A stretch of 64,000 bases of DNA from CBDCBA01 sp965214125 (lineage in GTDB: Bacteria; Planctomycetota; Phycisphaerae; Tepidisphaerales; Tepidisphaeraceae), in assembly GCA_965214125.1 (NCBI GenBank), contig CBDCBA010000015.1, positions 17,237 through 81,236 on the forward strand, read 5' to 3'. Each line of letters opens with the position of its first letter. Position 1 is the first letter of the stretch. Made by a program: the position numbers and the translations under genes. The notes beneath the pieces were generated by a model that did not search any database, was not told where the DNA came from, and saw nothing but the letters and a program-made list of their open reading frames with translations. Positions 61,370-64,000 of this stretch are shown here, piece after piece.

Positions 61370-62158
61370 ATGAAACTGCACTTACTTGTCCCCGCCGCGA
61401 TCCTGCTCGCCCCGGCGGCCGCGTTCGCCGACTTTTCCGACGACTTCACCGCCGGCGCCGAGCTTCAGGCGAACTACTCGTACTTCGTGCTCGATAACGA
61501 CCCGGCCACCGCCGGCCAGCAGTTCGCGGCCGGCGATAACACGAACTCGTTCGCCGGCGCCGGCGGCGGCTTCGACCTGACCGCGGGAGGCGTCGACCTC
61601 TACACCGAGGCCGACGGCGGGTTCAACTTTACCCGGCTGACCCGCAGCGGCGATTCCGACAACGCCTTCGACCTCACGCAGCCGTCGTCGGTGAGCGTCG
61701 ACGTCAGCGGGCTCGACCAAACCTTCTTCGACGCCATCCGCCAGCCGATCGTCTTCGGCTTCGGCGACACCGGCGGCAACGACATCGTCGTGCAGATTCA
61801 GCAGATCGACTTCGAAACCTACCGCTACGAGGTCATCGCCGGCGGCACCACCGTTGCCGGTCAGGCGAACGCGGCCGGCAACCCGAACAACGGCCCGCTC
61901 ACGCTCAACCTCGACGACGACAGCCTGAGCCTGACCGTCGTGGGAACGACTGTCGTGCCCGACACCGCCCACGGCCTGACTTTCGACCCGAACGTCGGCG
62001 CCAAGCCCTTCTTCGAGAGCCGCGTCGTCTTCGGCTCGAACGACAACACGCTGACGGTGACGAACTTTACCGGCACCGGCACCGCCGTCCCCGAGCCGAC
62101 CACGCTCGCGCTGCTGGGCGTCGGCGGCATCGCGCTGCTGCGCCGCCGCCGCGCGTAG
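61370..62158 (+). CDS. Secreted PEP-CTERM sorting-domain protein
   Basis: 262 residues. ATG 61370 has GGAGG five bases upstream, the strongest ribosome site in this part. Signal peptide M-K-L-H-L-L-V-P-A-A-I-L-L-A ends near A-F-A. The mature domain is beta-rich (D-N-A-F-D-L-T-Q-P-S-S-V-S-V-D-V-S-G-L), resembling the other PEP-CTERM proteins here in style and not in sequence. Tail V-P-E-P-T-T-L-A-L-L, hydrophobic run, R-R-R-R. Its position among glycosidase and sulfatase genes suggests a surface polysaccharide-binding role. Confidence 0.87.
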   Translation: MKLHLLVPAAILLAPAAAFADFSDDFTAGAELQANYSYFVLDNDPATAGQQFAAGDNTNSFAGAGGGFDLTAGGVDLYTEADGGFNFTRLTRSGDSDNAFDLTQPSSVSVDVSGLDQTFFDAIRQPIVFGFGDTGGNDIVVQIQQIDFETYRYEVIAGGTTVAGQANAAGNPNNGPLTLNLDDDSLSLTVVGTTVVPDTAHGLTFDPNVGAKPFFESRVVFGSNDNTLTVTNFTGTGTAVPEPTTLALLGVGGIALLRRRRA

Positions 62159-62162
62159 GCGG

Positions 62163-63602
62163 TCAGGCCTCGAGGAACTCCTGGAACGGCTCGACCGTTT
62201 CGGCTTCGATGAGCTTGTTCACCAGCAACGTCCGCATCCGATCCAGAACCTCGCCGCGCGATTCGTCGCCGGCGAGGTTCTGTAGTTCGTGGGGGTCGGC
62301 GTCGACGTCGTACAGCTCTTCGAACCCGCGAAGCTCCCCCGGTCGCGGGAAGCGATACACGTAGCGCCAGCGGCCGTCGAAGATCATCTTCGCCCGGACG
62401 TTGATCCACGGGTCGCGTTCGAGCGCGAGTTGCTTCAGGTAGTACGCCGCCGCCGGTCGCGGGCGGTCGCGGTGGGGCACGGTCCGCGCGAGCAACGCCG
62501 GTTCCTGTCCGCCCTGGCAGAAGACGAGGTCGCGGTGCGCGGTCGTTTCGCCACGCATCAGCGGCGCGAGCGACCTTCCCTGCACGCCGGGCGGAACCGG
62601 CACACCGCACAGGTCCAGCAGCGTGGGCATCACGTCGATCAGCTCGACGAGCGCGTCGCTGCGCAGCGGCATTACGCCGGGGCCCGTGATCGACAGCGGC
62701 ACGCGGGTGATGCAGTCGTGGAAGCACGTGTCCCACTTCTCCGGTAGTCCGTAGTGGCCGGCAAAGTCGCCGTGGTCGGCCCAGTGGACGAACAGGGTGT
62801 TGTCCGCGAGGCCGAGGTCGCCGAGCGTGTTCATCAGGTCGCGGGCGCGGTCGTCGCAGGCCATGCACATCTCGTGGTAGACGGCGACCATCTCGCGCCA
62901 GTCGGCGTCGGTCATCGCGCCGAGGCCGTACGCCTCGCGCAGCACGCGAAAGGGCGGCGGCTCGCCCGCGACGCCGTCGGCCCGCGGCGGGAGATCGACC
63001 GCGCTTCGGTCGATTCTCCCGTAGTACGGCGCGGTCACGGCGTACGGCGGGTGGGGGAACTCCAGGTTCAGCCACAGGAAGAACGGCCGCCCAGCGTCGC
63101 GCTCCTCGCGCAGCCAGCGGCGGGCGCGCTCGGTGCGCGCGTGGTCGCTCGTCGCGCCCAGCGGGCGGTCGTCGCGGCCGAGCAGGTAGCTGCCGGCGAC
63201 ATCGCAGACGGGGTCGTCGGCGTCGAGCTTCATCGTGCCGTCAGCGCGCAGCCAGTGGTCGAACGTCTGCGGCGTCGCGACGTCGTCCGTGACATGATTT
63301 CGGCCGACGAGGCAGGTCTCGTAGCCGCTGTCGCGCAGTGCGCGCACGAGGTTGGGCTCGTGCGGCCGGGCGGGCATTTCGAGCGTGCGATGGCCGCCGA
63401 CGTGCGGGTACTGGGCGGTCAGCACGCTGACGCGGCTCGGCGTGCACTTGGGGTGGACGCAATGGCAGCGGTCGAAGCACGCCCCGCGGGCGGCGAGCGC
63501 GTCCAGGAAGGGCGTTGGCCGATGCGGATTGCCGTGCCGGCCCATCGCGCTGGCGCGCATCTCGTCGGTACAGAGAAAGACGACGTTGGGGCGGGCGCTC
63601 AC
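62163..63602 (-). CDS. Type I sulfatase (formylglycine-dependent)
   Basis: 479 residues if started at GTG 63602, which places the conserved R-P-N-V-V-F-L-C-T-D-E at the N-terminus; no ribosome site confirms it, and no signal peptide is visible. The catalytic cysteine C53 lies in C-T-P-S-R, the signal for conversion to formylglycine by a sulfatase-modifying enzyme. Metal-binding D-E near 13 and W-A-D-H-G-D near 270 are present. Usual length for bacterial polysaccharide or choline-type sulfatases. The stop is four bases from the convergent PEP-CTERM gene. Likely removes sulfate from the polysaccharide handled by this cluster. Confidence 0.88.
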   Translation of the reverse strand: MSARPNVVFLCTDEMRASAMGRHGNPHRPTPFLDALAARGACFDRCHCVHPKCTPSRVSVLTAQYPHVGGHRTLEMPARPHEPNLVRALRDSGYETCLVGRNHVTDDVATPQTFDHWLRADGTMKLDADDPVCDVAGSYLLGRDDRPLGATSDHARTERARRWLREERDAGRPFFLWLNLEFPHPPYAVTAPYYGRIDRSAVDLPPRADGVAGEPPPFRVLREAYGLGAMTDADWREMVAVYHEMCMACDDRARDLMNTLGDLGLADNTLFVHWADHGDFAGHYGLPEKWDTCFHDCITRVPLSITGPGVMPLRSDALVELIDVMPTLLDLCGVPVPPGVQGRSLAPLMRGETTAHRDLVFCQGGQEPALLARTVPHRDRPRPAAAYYLKQLALERDPWINVRAKMIFDGRWRYVYRFPRPGELRGFEELYDVDADPHELQNLAGDESRGEVLDRMRTLLVNKLIEAETVEPFQEFLEA

Positions 63603-63717
63603 CGTGGCGGCACAGTAGCGGGAGCGAAAGCAGCTCGCGGCATGTTTGTTCGCGCCGGAGTCGCTCCGCTTGCACTGAGCACGACGTGGATCCTGCGCGT
63701 CCTCCCACAACCTCTCG

Positions 63718-63782
63718 TTAGCCGCCCCGCCTTGCGGGGCGCTCGGCGCCCATGCACGCGCCCCGCGAGGCGGGGCGGCTAA
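63718..63782. repeat. Dumbbell inverted repeat, type A copy 2
   Basis: Arms 63718-63742 and 63758-63782 are the 25-base arms of the element at 6649 with one mismatch (A to G), and the spacer is again 15 bases but of different sequence. So arm sequence and spacing are conserved over 57 kb while the loop is free. Confidence 0.9.
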
Positions 63783-63819
63783 AACCGGATTTCAAGCGAA
63801 CAAGCATCGTGCAAGCTGC
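63781..63819. repeat. Tail motif joined to the type A element
   Basis: AAAACCGGA at 63781-63789, six variable bases, then 24 bases nearly identical to 14314-14337. It overlaps the last bases of the right arm. Confidence 0.7.
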
Positions 63820-63820
63820 G

Positions 63821-64000
63821 CTACGCGGGCTTGCCGACGCTCTCGCGTTCGATCAGGCGCGGCGGGAGCTCGGTGATGCGGCTGCGGCTGGGCGGGCCGG
63901 AACCGCCGTCGGCCGAGAGGAGCTTTTGCAGGCGGCGCGCCGCCCGTTCGCCGATCTGCTCCATCGGCGAGTCGGCCACCGTGACCGACGGCTGCAGCAG
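63821..64000 (-). CDS. LacI-family regulator, C-terminal end (cut by window end)
   Basis: The minus-strand frame from the window end reads P-S-V-T-V-A-D-S-P-M-E-Q-I-G-E-R-A-A-R-R-L with a later I-T-E-L-P-P-R-L-I-E-R-E-S and stops at 63821. This is the standard C-terminus of LacI/GalR sugar-responsive repressors (helix after the 'M-G-x-x-A-A' element, then strand 'L-P-x-x-L-I-x-R-E-S'). The N-terminal DNA-binding domain lies outside. It probably regulates the adjoining sulfatase/glycosidase cluster. Confidence 0.75.
   Translation of the reverse strand: MLQPSVTVADSPMEQIGERAARRLQKLLSADGGSGPPSRSRITELPPRLIERESVGKPA

Noticed and set aside
4930..63782. Dumbbell repeats as ordinary terminators
   Set aside because: They lack T-runs, share fixed TAGCYGC ends, and two copies keep arms and spacer length 57 kb apart; some may still stop transcription.

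Overview
The window looks like a high-GC planctomycete chromosome, most likely class Phycisphaerae. Evidence: three secreted proteins end in PEP-CTERM sorting tails (V-P-E-P-T, hydrophobic stretch, R-R-R). One prepilin-like protein carries both the N-terminal methylation motif and the H-X9-DG motif typical of planctomycetes. Many glycoside hydrolases and a formylglycine sulfatase sit beside housekeeping genes (pgi, aroC, purC, uppP). Species cannot be fixed from the sequence alone.

Layout. 0-10.5 kb is core chromosome: rarD end, pgi, a PIN-toxin/antitoxin pair, a PEP-CTERM protein, aroC, purC plus a lipoprotein, a CHASE3-like PP2C phosphatase, uppP and a PIN/TRAM membrane protein. 10.5-20 kb is decaying or accessory: a remnant that looks like a heme-oxygenase start fused to a bacteriophytochrome kinase end, a hybrid histidine kinase, then a plasmid-like replicon module (ribbon-helix-helix protein, frameshifted tandem winged-helix replication initiator with six internal iterons, ParA, ParB-like partner), and a gene broken by an amber codon. 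20-32.7 kb holds an AraC regulator, a PEP-CTERM protein, GH2, GH78-like and GH4 glycosidases, a prepilin-like protein, and the arsenosugar pair arsM-arsS.

32.76-51.98 kb is a genomic island of about 19.2 kb inserted in the 3' end of tRNA-Ser(CGA). It has a tyrosine integrase and an excisionase-like protein beside the tRNA, and direct repeats at both ends that contain the tRNA 3' end and also a tRNA terminator. Its cargo centres on a six-gene, mostly translationally coupled operon: beta-class DNA methyltransferase, BglII-like protein, ParB-like protein, SNF2 helicase, DUF3883-type nuclease, and a GHKL ATPase fused to a PD-(D/E)XK nuclease. A second methyltransferase with an N-terminal DNA-binding region diverges from it. 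This is the best candidate here for an undescribed defence (restriction-like) system. The island also carries a large serine recombinase, an HD-domain protein, and three transcription units preceded by a shared CAACCGGTAG motif.

52-64 kb returns to chromosome: an acyltransferase, a VWA protein, an Fpg/Nei glycosylase with a degenerate zinc finger, and a carbohydrate cluster (ROK sugar kinase, GH38 mannosidase, secreted clan GH-A glycosidase, PEP-CTERM protein, sulfatase, LacI-type regulator cut by the window end).

Across the chromosome, outside the island, lies a family of dumbbell inverted repeats. Their arms are perfect or nearly so, 25-29 bp long, and always end in TAGC(C/T)GC, while the inner palindromic word varies. 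Five full copies, one clear half copy and one degenerate fragment are visible.
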